Source: Trichoplusia ni (taxonomy: Eukaryota; Arthropoda; Insecta; Lepidoptera; Noctuidae). From it: a DNA stretch of 64,000 nucleotides. The stretch spans positions 2,356,001-2,420,000 of the forward strand of contig NC_039494.1 in NCBI RefSeq assembly GCF_003590095.1, in the 5' to 3' direction. A program made the translations under genes and the position numbers. Position 1 is the first letter of the stretch. Every line of letters starts with the position of its first letter. Below the pieces are notes generated by a model. That model did not search any database, was not told the origin of the DNA, and worked only from the letters and a program-made list of their open reading frames with translations. Shown here piece after piece: positions 36,701-49,450 of the stretch.

Positions 36701-37711
36701 AGCACATAGCGCCTGCCCACCCTAGGTAGCGTCAGAAACGGAGCGTTTATCTCCAAGACATTATGAGAACATTATTTTTTATTGATTTAGTACATTGTTG
36801 GTTGTTGGTTTATGACTGCAGTATACGTTAGGTTAGCTCATGATTAAGGACTCTGGTTGGGTTCGAAACTCGGTAAAACGGTAAGAAATTCGGTAGTGTA
36901 TAGTTTTGTATGAATGAATCATGGTATTTTATATGCGTTGACAGTCATTTTAAGTATATTTTAAAACGTAATGTATCAGTAGCAGTTAGTTCACTTCATT
37001 CGCCATTTGATCTGTTATAACTCTTGCTATTGGATCAAATATTAATTAATTCAGAAAGTTAGTTGAACGCCACCCTTTGAAGACGGCGAATTGAGCTAGT
37101 TGTCTTTGACATAGTACAAAATGGGGAAAGTTATTTGGTATGGTGTAGCAAAAGTAAGCCTGTATGTAGTCCACAGTTTGCTTAAAAGGAATGAAAAAAA
37201 AATCGTATTACGTAAACAGATTCTAATTACGAATTTACACGTGCGAAGTTTATTTATGTAACAGGTCCAAGAACGGAAGTTTCTATGCGTTTTTTAATCA
37301 ATAGCTTCATAATGATAATTACATTGACACATTATCATACTTTTTTGAGAATTTATAAGAAAGTAAATGTTATTTTTTTTCATTACAACAAGTGTGATCC
37401 AGTTTCATTAATTGTCAAAATAATTAGCGAAAGTGGAATTACGCAAAGTACTCCATTAAACGACGTTTTTTTATGAAAAAATAAGAAATTAAAGAAACCA
37501 CATTTAGCTTTGTTTCACAGATAAATTCAGATTTCAATGACTTTCTATTGCATTAACGTAAATTTTACAAAAAGTTCAAACTCTCTTTTTAATTTTTTCA
37601 AGTCCTTTGGATTTTTCGAAAGATCGATAAATGTGGAATAGAGATGTGGGTATTATAGAAAATGGAAGAAAAGTGATGTACTTTTTGTCTCCAAAATTTT
37701 AGTCTTCTTAC
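33725..37711. other. Non-coding gene-desert stretch
   Basis: No supported gene. GC-rich islands at 33830-33895 and 34918-35035 (many CpG) interrupt AT-rich DNA. A small run of 'ctttatgcc' words occurs at 35616-35655. A Helitron remnant is listed separately. The open frame at 35705-35956 has no recognisable protein features. Confidence 0.45.
36093..36335 (+). mobile_element. Degenerate Helitron-like remnant
   Basis: The segment shares scattered words with the tandem Helitrons and the copy at 61.4 kb (gctgaagagtttgttt, ccatcacgct, aataggagc, gcaggcaacag) in the same order. The terminal hairpin and CTAG are lost. It looks like an old copy. Confidence 0.45.
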
Positions 37712-37882
37712 ATCTGCTGACGGTATTCGCCGGATTTCTGAAAGGATCTAAGGAGGGTGGCGAGAGGCTTCGAGGATGCGCCGGGGGCGGTGGAGGAGAG
37801 CGGAGCGCGGGGGAGGGGTACGCGGGCTGCGCTGTGACGTCACGTCCTATCTCGGCGGCCATCTTGGATTATCTCGTCGCAC
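37712..37882 (-). other. Candidate minus-strand first coding exon in a CpG island
   Basis: On the minus strand an acceptor-like ccccgcgccccgcag precedes 37882, then CAAGATGGCCGCC puts an ATG at 37862-37860 in a YY1/TISU-like context. An open frame follows for 50 codons (MAAEIGRDVTAQP, then a Pro/Ser-rich part) up to a GTAAGA donor after 37712. A CRE-type TGACGTCA lies inside it at 37835-37842. The partner exons were not found, so this is only a candidate; it could equally be a promoter island with a non-coding transcript. Confidence 0.25.
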
Positions 37883-37930
37883 CTGCGGGGCGCGGGGAGG
37901 CTTAGTATCGACCCGATGCGAACCCTGCAC
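37735..37930. promoter_or_regulatory. CpG-rich island
   Basis: About 200 bp strongly enriched in G+C and CpG within AT-rich surroundings, with G-rich runs (ggggaggggtacgcgg) on the plus strand, a full TGACGTCA site and a GCCATCTTGG motif (YY1/Pho-like). Promoter or Polycomb-type element are both possible. Confidence 0.4.
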
Positions 37931-40440
37931 ATTTTTCAGGGTAAACTTGAAAATGTTTTGTCTATTTACTTATTGAGGTATAGATAAGAATCTCATATTG
38001 TACTATTTTTTTTCTAATATATGCAGCTAGTTTTGAGAAATCTGTTTAGTAAGATAGTTTATTAATAAATGTGCGTTTGGTCTTGATCAACAAAGAAAAC
38101 CTTGTGGAAAATCTAGGACCACAAAAAGTTTTTTTAGCGAAAGGTAAAAAAACTATATCTCCTTAAAGTCGGTGCATCAAATATAACATAATGAAATGAA
38201 AATTGTATCAGTTTCCTTAGGTCTTAAAACATTTGAATAAGAAAGTGCCGGATAAAACAAATACCAAGTCTTATAGTCTGTTAAGGCGGATTAACCTTAC
38301 AGCATTGGTCTGTACTGTCTTAAATATGTCGTTGATAAGTAGAAGAAACCGTGTTAAAGCCACCAAGCTTTAACTGTTGGTTCTACTATCTACACATGCA
38401 ATACGGTAAGCAAAGAGTTCTTGAGCTCTCATTCTCATGTATTTTCTCCATACAACAATAAATAACATACCTAACCGATGACCACATAAAACCTCTACAC
38501 AAATCCTACACAAAGAAACATTCAAAAACAAACAACATTTAAAAACCATATCATTAAACAAAGCAACAACCTCCAATCCAGAATCCACATAAAATAAGTT
38601 TCAATTAAGCATTTAGCCGCAACTAATACAGGGTGTATTAAAATTCAACGCACACACGCACGCCGTTATCTGTCTGTGGCAGTTTGGACACGGCGATACG
38701 ATCTGCCCCCATCCCTTATCCCTTTGTACCACCACTTCAAACGACCCGCCCTTGCTTATTTACAAAGACATAACAGAAATTTTAACTTATCAACCTGTTT
38801 CTGTATTGTCAACTGCAGGGTTACGTTTGTGTTCGAAAGATCAGTAAAACATCAGCATGTAGATTCTAATAAGACAAAAAATGAACCCTCTGCTGGAAGA
38901 GCCTGAAACGAGGCATGATTTAACATTTAACAAGATCAGTTCACAAGTATTTCAAAGAATAAAAATACTTGTGATTTTCTAATAGGCCAGAGTCTTAGAA
39001 GTGTCTTAAAAATATTTCTTAGTTGGTAAAACGAGAATATGAAAAACAACACAGAAAGTAGATAAAAAAAAAACGTTTTAGGGTCCGATTTTTCAATCAT
39101 GAGTTAACTTCTATCTGAGGAATAAATATAGCTGTCATATTTTCCGTACAAAGGCTGTCACAACGTCAAACATATTCGACAGATTGGCCCTAAATTAAAC
39201 TATTTCAAAATTATGAAGATAAAACCAGGTGTCTTGTTAGACGAAAATATAATTATCTTGTTAGACTGTAGGCTCAACTTTCCGAAAAACAGCAATGCCT
39301 TGTAGAAATTAATTTAATATAATAATATTCACCTTGGTTTGCGTAAACGTAAACTCAATTCTAATAAGTCACTTTCAGTACGACCATTCGGTTATGCGGA
39401 TAAATAAAAAAAAAGCAATAGTTACCAATTAAACTTACCCAAAGCATCCAAATAAGGTATTATATATTAACCAACACAACAGCTACAAAGAAAATTGCGG
39501 TATTTTAGAATGTCTATTTCCGTTTCAATTGTAGTTTAGATTAGAACTAGTTATTGTTTAAAGCTAGGTGACAGAGAAATTATCAGCATACTTACGGTAC
39601 CGATATGGACATTGACAAATATTTGAATAGTTTAAACAAAACCGCGAGAAAGCGCAGCTGCCGTGTGCCGCCAACTTTAGACTAATATGAGGTAATGAGA
39701 CCAGTACATATGTATCATAACAGGATATAACTTATATAAGGCACCTACTCTAAGTGATTGTTAAACAACTATGTGCGGTGTCTGTATTAGTTTTCAGATG
39801 AATAGCTAGTTAAAATATAGACTTAATTCAGATATGCATTCCAGGTATAAGCCGATGCCTGCCAGGGCATCGGGATTGTCCAAAAAGGTTGCTGTGGCCC
39901 CGGTACATGAAAGGCAAATTAAGGTACATGGGCGAGTTTAAGACAGTTGGAGATTAAACCAAAGCGAAAGACGTTATTTGAAGATTTCCCATCTGAAGAA
40001 AAGCTATTTAGCCAAATATAATGTGTTCGGAAGCTGTTCCAAACCAAATTCAGAAGATCAAGCAGACGCATGGTAAGTTTCTTAGATTTTTTTGGCTTTG
40101 CCGATCATAAGCAGTTCTTTTCCAAGCTTATTATGCTAATCGCACCGGTTCTGAAATGCAACATCTCGTAACAGCCCATTGTAGGCCTACTAGGAACGAA
40201 AACATGTTGATTTTGATTGATTGAATAAGCAAAGTTTGGCAAAACGTTTGCAGCAAGGGGAATATTAACCACTCAATTGTTGTTGCTATTGTTTTCATTG
40301 CAGGAAAGTGAAAGAGGCTATCGTTATGTCACTTCACCAGACCACCGGTATTGCCGATACTTGACACTAGAAACAATGACGTCATTGAGAGCGCGTGCGC
40401 AGCTGCCAATATGCGGTGCATCAAATACTTAGTGTAAAGC

Positions 40441-41355
40441 TCTTGTATTGTTCCGGAAATTTTACTTGAGTGGTCCCTAAAGTAGGCAAACAGAGGCACG
40501 TGCTACATGAGTATGGACCACCGTGTTGTTATAGTAAGTAAGTTAGAATATAGGGATCTAGGGACAAAATCAAAGTGAGGTTGCAAACTTTTTAATTGCC
40601 TGGATTGAAATGCGACCAATTCTATTGTGCTAAGTTGGTAATTTTTTGCAGTTCATAAGCTTGCAAATACTATTTTTTGTACTTTACAGGATTTCAATTT
40701 TATTTCATAAACGAAGCTTTACGGTAAAGATAAAACTTAATTTTTTGAATTGAATTTATGTACGAAAACTGGGACACTGGTAGCATTACACATTTTTTCA
40801 TGAATGAACTATAAAACACGTTGGTTTTTATCCTGAAGTGCCGGAAGGTTTAAGGGATTCAAAGGGTACGTGCTTAATATGGGAGGTCGACCACCGAGGT
40901 AGAATATAGAAATTATATTAAATATTTTATAAATTTGCTGATATTACATTTTAATTCATTCTAACATGACTATAATTCCTGCTTGATACGTCACAATTTT
41001 TTAACTAGTGAAGTAACAGATTTATTCCAATTAGATCACCTCTCGTAGAGCAAACGTACCGTACGACCATTTGGGAATCCCAAACATTCAGAAAATTATA
41101 GATTTTCTAAACAGTCGAATTTCGACCGAAGAAGATGGATGCCCTAACTCCTTCGTTCAAAAATCCTCCCTCCCTAAATGTAATATACTAATTTAAAAGT
41201 CCCGAAGTCTCGATCGATTAATTCCGCCGGTGGCCATTTACCCCTAGTATCCAGCACTCGACACGGGGTACTCGTATTGTTCCGGAACTTTTGTTCTACT
41301 GCGTGGAGTGGACAAACTGTGGCACGTGTGTCTGCTTGTGGGGACCACCGAAGCG
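40441..41355. repeat. Three imperfect copies of an ~85-bp module
   Basis: Copies at 40441-40526, 40838-40900 and 41270-41355. The outer two share TTGTATTGTTCCGGAAa or TCGTATTGTTCCGGAAc, a GGCACGTG box and GGACCACCG near the end; the middle copy keeps gccggaa, GTACGTGcttaatatggg and cgaccaccg. The spacing is about 400 bp each. Whether this is an old transposon or a duplicated regulatory module is not clear. Confidence 0.5.
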
Positions 41356-41544
41356 GTTACAGGGTACGAAAGTTTATTTGGCTTTTAAATACTAATTTGT
41401 TCTATCGTTAATTCAAATAGTGACTCTTGAGAGTTGTGCCGATTAGAAAACTTTCAGTCAATAGAAGAAATTGACAAAACCGACAGAGTAATGTAAAATG
41501 GAATATGAAAATGAGTGGTCATTACGATTGCAGGGATAGAAGAG

Positions 41545-41705
41545 TGGTTGAGGTCACCAAGCCAAGCCCACTGTAGGCGTCGTGTCGTGGTCCCCGTGTA
41601 GGACAAGCATTTGTGTGATCCACGAATGCTAGTTCTGAGTCTAGGTGTCTTTGTGCACGTGATTTGTATGTTTGTGAAAACCTCCGCGACACGAAGATTT
41701 AATTG
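41545..41705. repeat. Lepidopteran interspersed-repeat fragment
   Basis: The stretch 'gtgtaggacaagcatttgtg', 'gatccacgaatgctagttct' and 'gagtctaggtgtctttgtg' resembles a retroelement-derived repeat I remember from many moth genomes. Ends and family are uncertain. Confidence 0.45.
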
Positions 41706-42314
41706 CTTACTGAGGGAGTCGCTTGAAAAAAAAAACAAAAAATGTAAATAGTCCAATATTAAGACTCAACAAAAGTACACATAGTATAAGAAACTTCTTG
41801 GAATCACGTACATTCCTTCGTATGAATTCACAGCAAACCATATTGGAAAGGCAAATGTATTTTAAAATCAATTTAATGTTAGTATGGACTATATTAATGA
41901 TAGTATTGAACAGAGGAGACACACCAGCTGCCGGAGAATCGCGGGGGTCCAAGAATAGACTAAGCAGAGAGTTACAAACAGATATGACGGTGATGTGATG
42001 CATGGGTTTTACAAACGGATTGTAACGAAATCTTTCTTTCTTTAAAATAACACTTCTCCCACGCTAGGGAATTTGACCTTCTGTAGTAAGGATTCACATT
42101 TGACATGCCTATCCATCGCTAAATGAGTTGACAAAGTTGATTTCAGCCATAATTATCTCAAAATGTATGGAAAGTGTAAAAGTATGGTGATGTTTATTGG
42201 ATGTTTATTAGTCCTGTACATTTTCTCGACAGCAATTAATATGACCTACAATATTGCACAAATAAGCATACATATTAGCTACCCTCTCCACGTTTTGAGG
42301 CTACGTTAATTATA

Positions 42315-42345
42315 ACACTAGCCTTTGCCCGCGTGGATGTCACTT
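42315..42345 (-). mobile_element. Possible Helitron 3'-end remnant
   Basis: On the minus strand the sequence reads cacgcgggcaaaggCTAGtg, like the CGCGGGCaacagCTAG ends found elsewhere in this window, but the hairpin is missing. Confidence 0.3.
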
Positions 42346-45300
42346 ATATTTGCTAAAAAACCTGTATAGCCATATAGGGTGTCGGATATATCTATAATAT
42401 ATTATGACAATAGGTCAAAAGCCTACAAACAAATACCACAAAAAGGTTTACCTCAATAACATAAATATAAAATTGATTTAAATAAATGATACATCTGTTT
42501 ATTATCATAGTCTGTATATGAAGTCAGGTGGACCGGTGGCAAAGCACGAAGTGACCATTTGTTAAGCGCCACGTGATAGTACTATATTATTTATTGACCT
42601 TCACGACTTCCGATGGAGACCGGGCAGGCTTCTCATTTCAACGATTAAGGATACATGAATAAAACTGTCTAGAAATGTTGGTTAGATTATGTTTAGGATT
42701 CAATCTTTGTGACCGACTTCATAATAAGAGGACATTATAATTAAATTTATTGTATATTAATGTTTGATACGTGTTATTTTAGTTAGACCAGCTACTTTTA
42801 ACTTTTGAGCGAGACGTTAATTTAATAGTTAATTATAAATTGATTCACAATAGATTTTAATGTTGTGTTTTTAAAAATAACCTTCATTATGATATATCAA
42901 GCTGAAATTTAAAATCAGTGAAACAGATTAAAAAAGGTATATTTTGGGTTAGGCCCACATACAAAAATGTTATACTTAGATCATGGTATCATAAATAACA
43001 CAAATAGTGCGGGATGACAAACAGCTGGGTTTTCTTATCTGCTCTTCTATTTAATGTCCGAAATTAAAAAAAAAGTAGCAAAAGATAAGGGACAGGTGAT
43101 GATTTGGAACATGGATTTTGAGGTACTTCGGCAGATATGTTTTCCAAATGATGAATGATTATACATGAAGGTACTTAAGTTTTAGGTCCGGAAGCAAAAA
43201 AATTGACCAAATTATTTATGATTAAATAGGAAAGTTAAATTTAAATTAATTATTTTTTTGGTGAATTTAATTGGACTCCTTCTTAGTTGGTAAGAGGCGG
43301 ATAGCAAGTAACCAGTAACAAAAGTATTGGAAAAGTATAGACATAATAAGTACACGGAATTAAGACTTAAATTGAGTTCTAAATATTGTTTTTACTTGAT
43401 AGAGTTCAATAAAAAATATTATAAATCATACCTGATAATAATTCGACTGAAAAATGATACTAAAGCATTAAAGCACATTTGCATACCAAACTCTTTGTAT
43501 CAAGCTTTTTTGAGTTCTCACAGGTGTAAACCGAACACAATACCACAATGCACATAAAAACTCATTTTATCTTATTACAAGGAGCAAAAAACTTAATTGT
43601 GGGCACATACGTACCTGTTCGTGGTTCATGCAACAAGATCTCGACTATACAACAAGATAAACAAAATCAATACAATAAAATATCTGTTTAAACGCACCGA
43701 AGGCGTCAAAGAAGGAGGTAAGAGAATCATATTTCAAAACAACGAATTCGATATGACAATTTTTCGCAAGTTTTATGTTTATTGACAGCGCGGGAAACGT
43801 TCCTTTTTATTTCTTTTTCCCGCTTAAAACGTGGCTATTGCATTATCGGCGCGTTCGCAATAAAAATAAAAGTGTTCGACCTTTTTCGATTGTAAGTGTT
43901 TGTAAGCCAAATGTAATTCGCAGATATTATGTCATTTACTTTAATTATTTTTGTGCAATTCGTGAAGTCTAGAAACTATCTAGTGACATTTATTCCCACA
44001 CGAGTCACTCTTGAGATTGAAGGATATCAACCCAACATCAAGCACACGCGTCGAAAAAATAAATCAAACATTCTCTTTACGACGCCCACCATTAATAAAA
44101 CTCTTTAAAATATATTTAATAATGTCCACAAAGGTAGGGAGCACAATGCTGGACCCATAAAGGGGCAGCATTTATTATGGCGACAATATATCGAACACAA
44201 AAAGATATTGTGACAAAGACGCGTACTTTTTAATAATATTGTCATTTCTCAGCAGCAGTGGACTCTTTCAAAAAGCCATAACGCAATAATTTATCTCTTT
44301 ATAAGAGTTTTTTATCTGTGGGAGAGCGCGCGGGTGACGCCAGGTGAGCACGGGTTAACTTCATACAGCCTCTATACATCCTATTATAACGTCTGTGTTA
44401 TAGTGTTACGCATTGGTGGACTCCATTATTTATCACGATAATCCTACGAAACACAAACCCAAAACCTTACGAAAATACTGAACTGTTCCATAATCGTAAA
44501 CTTTGAAAGGTTTTCTGCCCCAGAATGCTATGTAAGCATTATTTTAAATTCCTGCGGTTCGGCCTGAGAAATATTCTGCACAGAACATTGAGTTTTGTGA
44601 ACGTCAGAAAAAATTTAGAATATTTCTTATCTACTCTACGAATAAATTGTACACTAAAGTTTTGATTAACATAAAGTTTCGGTGTGAAACACGATTTGCG
44701 TTATTGCGCAAAAAATTAACGACAGTCTTTATAGCTATCGTCGAGACGGGGTTGACATTGGAGCCACAATAAAATCGATGAAATATTTAAGGGGCAGTTG
44801 CAATAACTCATAGCGGGCGAGTTAAGGGCGAGCACCTATTGTGACAATGTTTGCACAGGTAGCCGCGCAGTGGGCAGCCAATAACGCAAATCGTGAGACA
44901 CGTGAGATGGTACTCGTGAAATTCTAATTGTTTTATTAGCATACAAATTACCGCCGTATATGTATGTACTGTTTCAGTTCAACACTTAAACTGTCTCCTT
45001 GTATGGTGGCCATTGGTTTTATTTGTAGCGCGTGTTATGCTTGTTGCTACTACTGTACAATTAATCTCAAAGGCTTCGTAATATATTTTGATTATTCGCA
45101 CTTTGAATATTAAGGTAAACTATCCTTAGTTATGAATGGTACTAAATTACCAATAGAAAAAAGCAACTTTAAGTTTACTTACAGGTAATTAATTACCTTA
45201 AAAGATATAACTTCCACACAACAGTATTCAAGATCAAACAATCCGAGCCTCCGTGCAGAAATTAGATAACATACTCATTACATTTTAAAATAAGTAATCA

Positions 45301-45409
45301 AACATTGTACTGTCAACATTTAAAAAAAAATCAAAAGAACTAACAGACGCTTCGAAATTCAAACACAAGCGACATGCAAAATCAAAACGCGCGGTCATTT
45401 CACGCTTAC

Positions 45410-45620
45410 TAGAACCGACTAGATTTGTGAGTCCGGTGACCTGTGACGTCACAGCTAGTATTCATGTCACGTAGGTACCGTATAGCCAGGTAGGTACGGT
45501 ACTAGTTTCACTAAATCCTGGCCCGTCGAGTCCCGGTATGTCCCGGTTCGGGGAAGCCGCATGAAGTCGTCACGGCGCCCCGCCGGGACGGTAGCCGCGC
45601 GGGCGGTCCGGCTCCCCCTT
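45410..45620. promoter_or_regulatory. CpG-rich island with TGACGTCA
   Basis: High G+C and CpG (gcgccccgccgggacggtag) within AT-rich DNA, and a full CRE-type TGACGTCA at 45444-45451. Short repeats of 'ggtaggtac' and 'gtcccggt' occur at 45470-45550. Possibly a promoter or enhancer; no linked exon is seen. Confidence 0.35.
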
Positions 45621-48600
45621 AATTAATTTAAATGCATTTACCTGCATCGGGTATGTGGTCCATGTAAGTTCGAACTAGGTGTAAGTGTTCTGTTGTGTTC
45701 ATTTGGTTTGTAATACTTGTTTATTAAATGCCCACTGTCCGTTTAATGTAACGCCAAAAGTGAAGAGTTCTTTATTTGAATGGATAGCTCTTTTCTTTTT
45801 TCTTAATCCACATTTAACTTTGGAACGTCATAATTCTGATTACGATAATCATTTCTTAAAATTATAAATTCTTATTTCATGTATTGAGTGAACATTGTTT
45901 GTTCAAATAGGCGCCAATATCATTTTAAAAGTAGAATGTAGAGTTCTTTATTCGTAAATTGTATTTGTTTTTTTCTTAATCCATATTAAACTTTGGAATT
46001 TAATAATTCGGATAACGATTTTTACTTCATAAAATCGATAAATACCCAATGAAAGGGTTTAAATAGACCGAAATATGAAATAGGCCACTTTGGCTTATAG
46101 GCATAAAATGGGATTGCAATACACAATTCTTTACTTAATATCCACATCGTTTTCTTGTTAATAATACATAGTTATAATAAAACGTCATCGCTATTAATTT
46201 AAATACAACGGCGGTATCTACAAAGTAATAATTTGTGTGACAGAGCCTAGTTTGTATTTTGCAAAAAAAGTCAATACTATAAACGTTTATGAACCGGATC
46301 AATTACTTTTATCTGTATAAAGTGGGTCAATAACAATATTATCTAAAATTGTAAAGTTTATTGCCTATTAACGGTATAAAACGTTTATTTATGTTTTGGT
46401 CACAAATTCACTACAAAAATTCAAATATCGTAGTTATTACTATATCTTATACATAAATATGACGGTACTTACATTATTTAGACGTAATTTAATTTTGTTA
46501 TGTAAGTCATAGAGTTCAAGTACATATGTTTTGACATTACATAAGAAAGCTAAGTAATTAAAAATCTGTTTCTCATTACTACGTAATTAACACGAAACAA
46601 GTCGATTTAAGCTGGTTATTACGATTAGTATGACTTTTAGAAAAAAAAGTTATTTTTAAAACGCGTAAGGTTAATATAGTCATAAAAGTGCCGTAAACAC
46701 TGACCATGGTAACATTAGATTTTATTTCACTGATGACAAATGACAATTAAAATCTTTGTCACCTATGACTATGTCACCATATAGATCTTTTGACCTGCGT
46801 GGGCCAATACCTACTAGTAAAGTCTATGCAATCTTCTATTATTAAATTAGTTCTTACCCGTGCAGAATGTACAATTAGTGATAAATATAAGGGGGAAATA
46901 AGGGATCGTCAATAAAACAATAAGTTAAGCTTATGTACCATGGACAGCTGTTATTTGTCTACGGTTTTTAATGGCGCTCTGCCTGCCTTTACGCCTTAAA
47001 GTGATTACTTAACACCTTAAAGTGTAATATGAGTTGTGGTAATGATTCACAGACTCTAAAATTAGAACCGGAACCGATATTACGTGACCTACCAAAATAA
47101 AAACAGGATGAGTGTAATAAAAAACACGCCATTAACAACAAAATTATTAATTCTAACACTAATTACGTCTAAAATGTCAACATTTATCATTATTTAAGCC
47201 ATATTCGGTAAGTCGGAGTTTGCGGCGCCATTTTCTCATCCGGAATGTGCAAGACCCAAATACGAAATAACCTTGTCATAACCGCTTCCAAATTTGAATT
47301 TTATTTGACATTACTTAATCGTTTTAATTTACCGGCCAGCTACCGCACATCAAAGGCCTAATATCATGTTTTAAAATAATATTGGTACAAGTGTGTAACA
47401 GAGATGCGGCTATACACCGTATTATGCTGTCACTTTTCCACAACTACTATAAGACGTGGTAGGTCTCCAGTAGAGAACAGTCTAATTAAACATCATGAAA
47501 GAAACCGACATATTTTCGGAAGTTAGATTCTAATCTCAACCGCAGACAAGGATTACACATCAATAAAATCCAAAATTTAATAATCCATGTGGTGCTTATC
47601 GATTGACTAATTGGATGATTTCCTCATTAAATAATAGACACGTAATTGACGTTTAGAACCTGCTTGGAACGAACGGAATTGGTAAATAAAATTGTGGTAA
47701 ACGTTCCGAATGTCATAATGTTATGTTGTTGGTAATAAGATAGGTAAGTTATTGGTAAGCTTCTGTCGAAGCGTGTTTGATTAAGTAATTATTTCGTGAA
47801 TACAGGATATTATATTCACATGGGTAAATCTGTGGAGGAGTTATAATATATATTTATTAGATGAGTAGATATTTGGGAAAGGTATCAGTAAATACCAAGT
47901 CATATTAAATGAGTTTAATGTATAATATTATTTATTTTTAGTTGGACTAGAGCACTAAGTAATTTGTGGTTCCTTGAAATTTTGTTCAAAATCTTATGTC
48001 AATAAAGACAATCACGTGATAAAATACATTTCCTCTTGATAAAACAGAGTAATTTAAAGGTGTATTCGGAAAATAATCTTCAAAACCTTATTCTGCTATA
48101 TAAATCATCGCATAAACATATCGACCTGCATGCTTACGGGAATACGAATAGTTTCATATTTAATCCAATTGCAAATATTTCATTGGCCATTGTAAATAGC
48201 AGAATCGGGGCCCTGACATGACTACATCGATAACTTCATACATAATATGCTACTCTTTCCAAAACAATTAATAACAATTAATTAAATCATTAACAAAGCC
48301 GTAGTTAAAACTACACACTGTACACACCGATATACCACAATATATTCCTAACGACATATTACAATTAATCTCCTATCCAATTTGACTATTCGTACAAACC
48401 GCACACAAAATAATTTGCTTACACACGCCCCTACGTTTATCACCAACTGTGGCTAATCATTGATGGACCACAACTAATCACCAACCCTAAACACAGTCGT
48501 AATTCGCGTTTTATTACCATTAAATATTTTATAACCAGAAATATGGGGTATTATGTAAAATTATTTGAGTAAACTAATTTTAAAGTGGGCCTTGTAAGCG

Positions 48601-48774
48601 TAATGTTCGGTTTTCAGTTGTTTAATGGTAGGTATGTCATAAGTCAACAATGATAATGTAGTTGCTGGTTGCCGTGTCAATAAATAATTTTATAGTTATA
48701 CTTATATTTTGACACTTATTGATGATATTTTACCTTATCTATACAGTGTTAGTAGTTCTGCTAAAGGGATCACC

Positions 48775-48970
48775 AATTTTGCTTTTTTCCGGGGCAATAC
48801 GTTAATGCCTTCAACACACGCCGAGGGCATGGCGTGAGGGTATGTCGGACTCTCAGCGACTAAAACATTTGGTCTCTTTCAACTGCTTGAGGCAGAGCCA
48901 AGGGATTGCTGTTACTTTAGCTGGCCTATATCCTATTACACTTCTCCTAGGATAAAAGCTCATCCATCAA
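48775..48970. repeat. Lepidopteran interspersed-repeat fragment
   Basis: Words such as 'tggcgtgagggtatgtcgga', 'ctctcagcgactaaaac' and 'gaggcagagccaaggg' resemble a dispersed lepidopteran retroelement tail. Boundaries are approximate and the family is from memory. Confidence 0.4.
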
Positions 48971-49148
48971 CTTTGTGTTGCAAAAATAATCAATCTCTCT
49001 TCAAGATGCTCGTATTTTCGGCCACATGATTAAAAAATCCCGTAACACAAGATTAAGCGGCGTTACTATGCCTTATCTAAAGAGGTACTGCAATAAAAAA
49101 AATAGAAATTAGTTTTATGCAAAATCCAAACGATAACAGGCTGATATA

Positions 49149-49149
<1 letters not shown>

Positions 49150-49194
<45 letters not shown>
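49150..49194. repeat. (TA)n microsatellite
   Basis: About 45 bp of uninterrupted TA dinucleotides. The minus-strand open frame ending in Tyr-Ile repeats at 49150-49398 is an artefact of this run. Confidence 0.95.
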
Positions 49195-49196
<2 letters not shown>

Positions 49197-49369
49197 CTTG
49201 TATATGTAGACAGATATTTTTTGTAGGTACAAGATAATGTTCGTCACAGCACTGATTCTGAATATAGATTGTTAAATAGGTTATCTCTAGGCTGTTGTAG
49301 TGAATAAGGTGAGATAAAGTAGCCGAATAATATATTACAAATAAATAATATAACCTGACCTGAAGGCTA

Positions 49370-49450
49370 CATACGACCCGCTGCTGGGCATAGGCCACTT
49401 TGCCTCTTTGGCTTCTCTTTCACATTCCAGGTCCAGGTTTCCAGGAACAG
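49370..49450 (-). repeat. RTE-like LINE 3'-end fragment
   Basis: Reads 'acgacccgctgctgggcata' followed by 'ggccactttgcc', the minus-strand form of the 'ggcctatgcccagcagtggg' tail common in lepidopteran RTE-type LINEs. Confidence 0.5.

Larger units (their letters stand above)
37931..45400. other. Non-coding gene-desert stretch
   Basis: No supported protein-coding exon. It contains a threefold imperfect repeat at 40441-41355, a possible spliced non-coding transcript near 39843-40440, and repeat remnants near 41.6 and 42.3 kb. Moderately complex, non-repetitive sequence at 44090-44350 and 44720-44910 differs from the simple AT-rich flanks. Open frames at 38676-38906, 41454-42003 and 43327-43972 show no family features. 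Confidence 0.45.

Noticed and set aside
37776..37976. Plus-strand Arg/Gly-rich 66-codon frame
   Set aside because: Composition of the CpG island; no supporting splice sites or motif.
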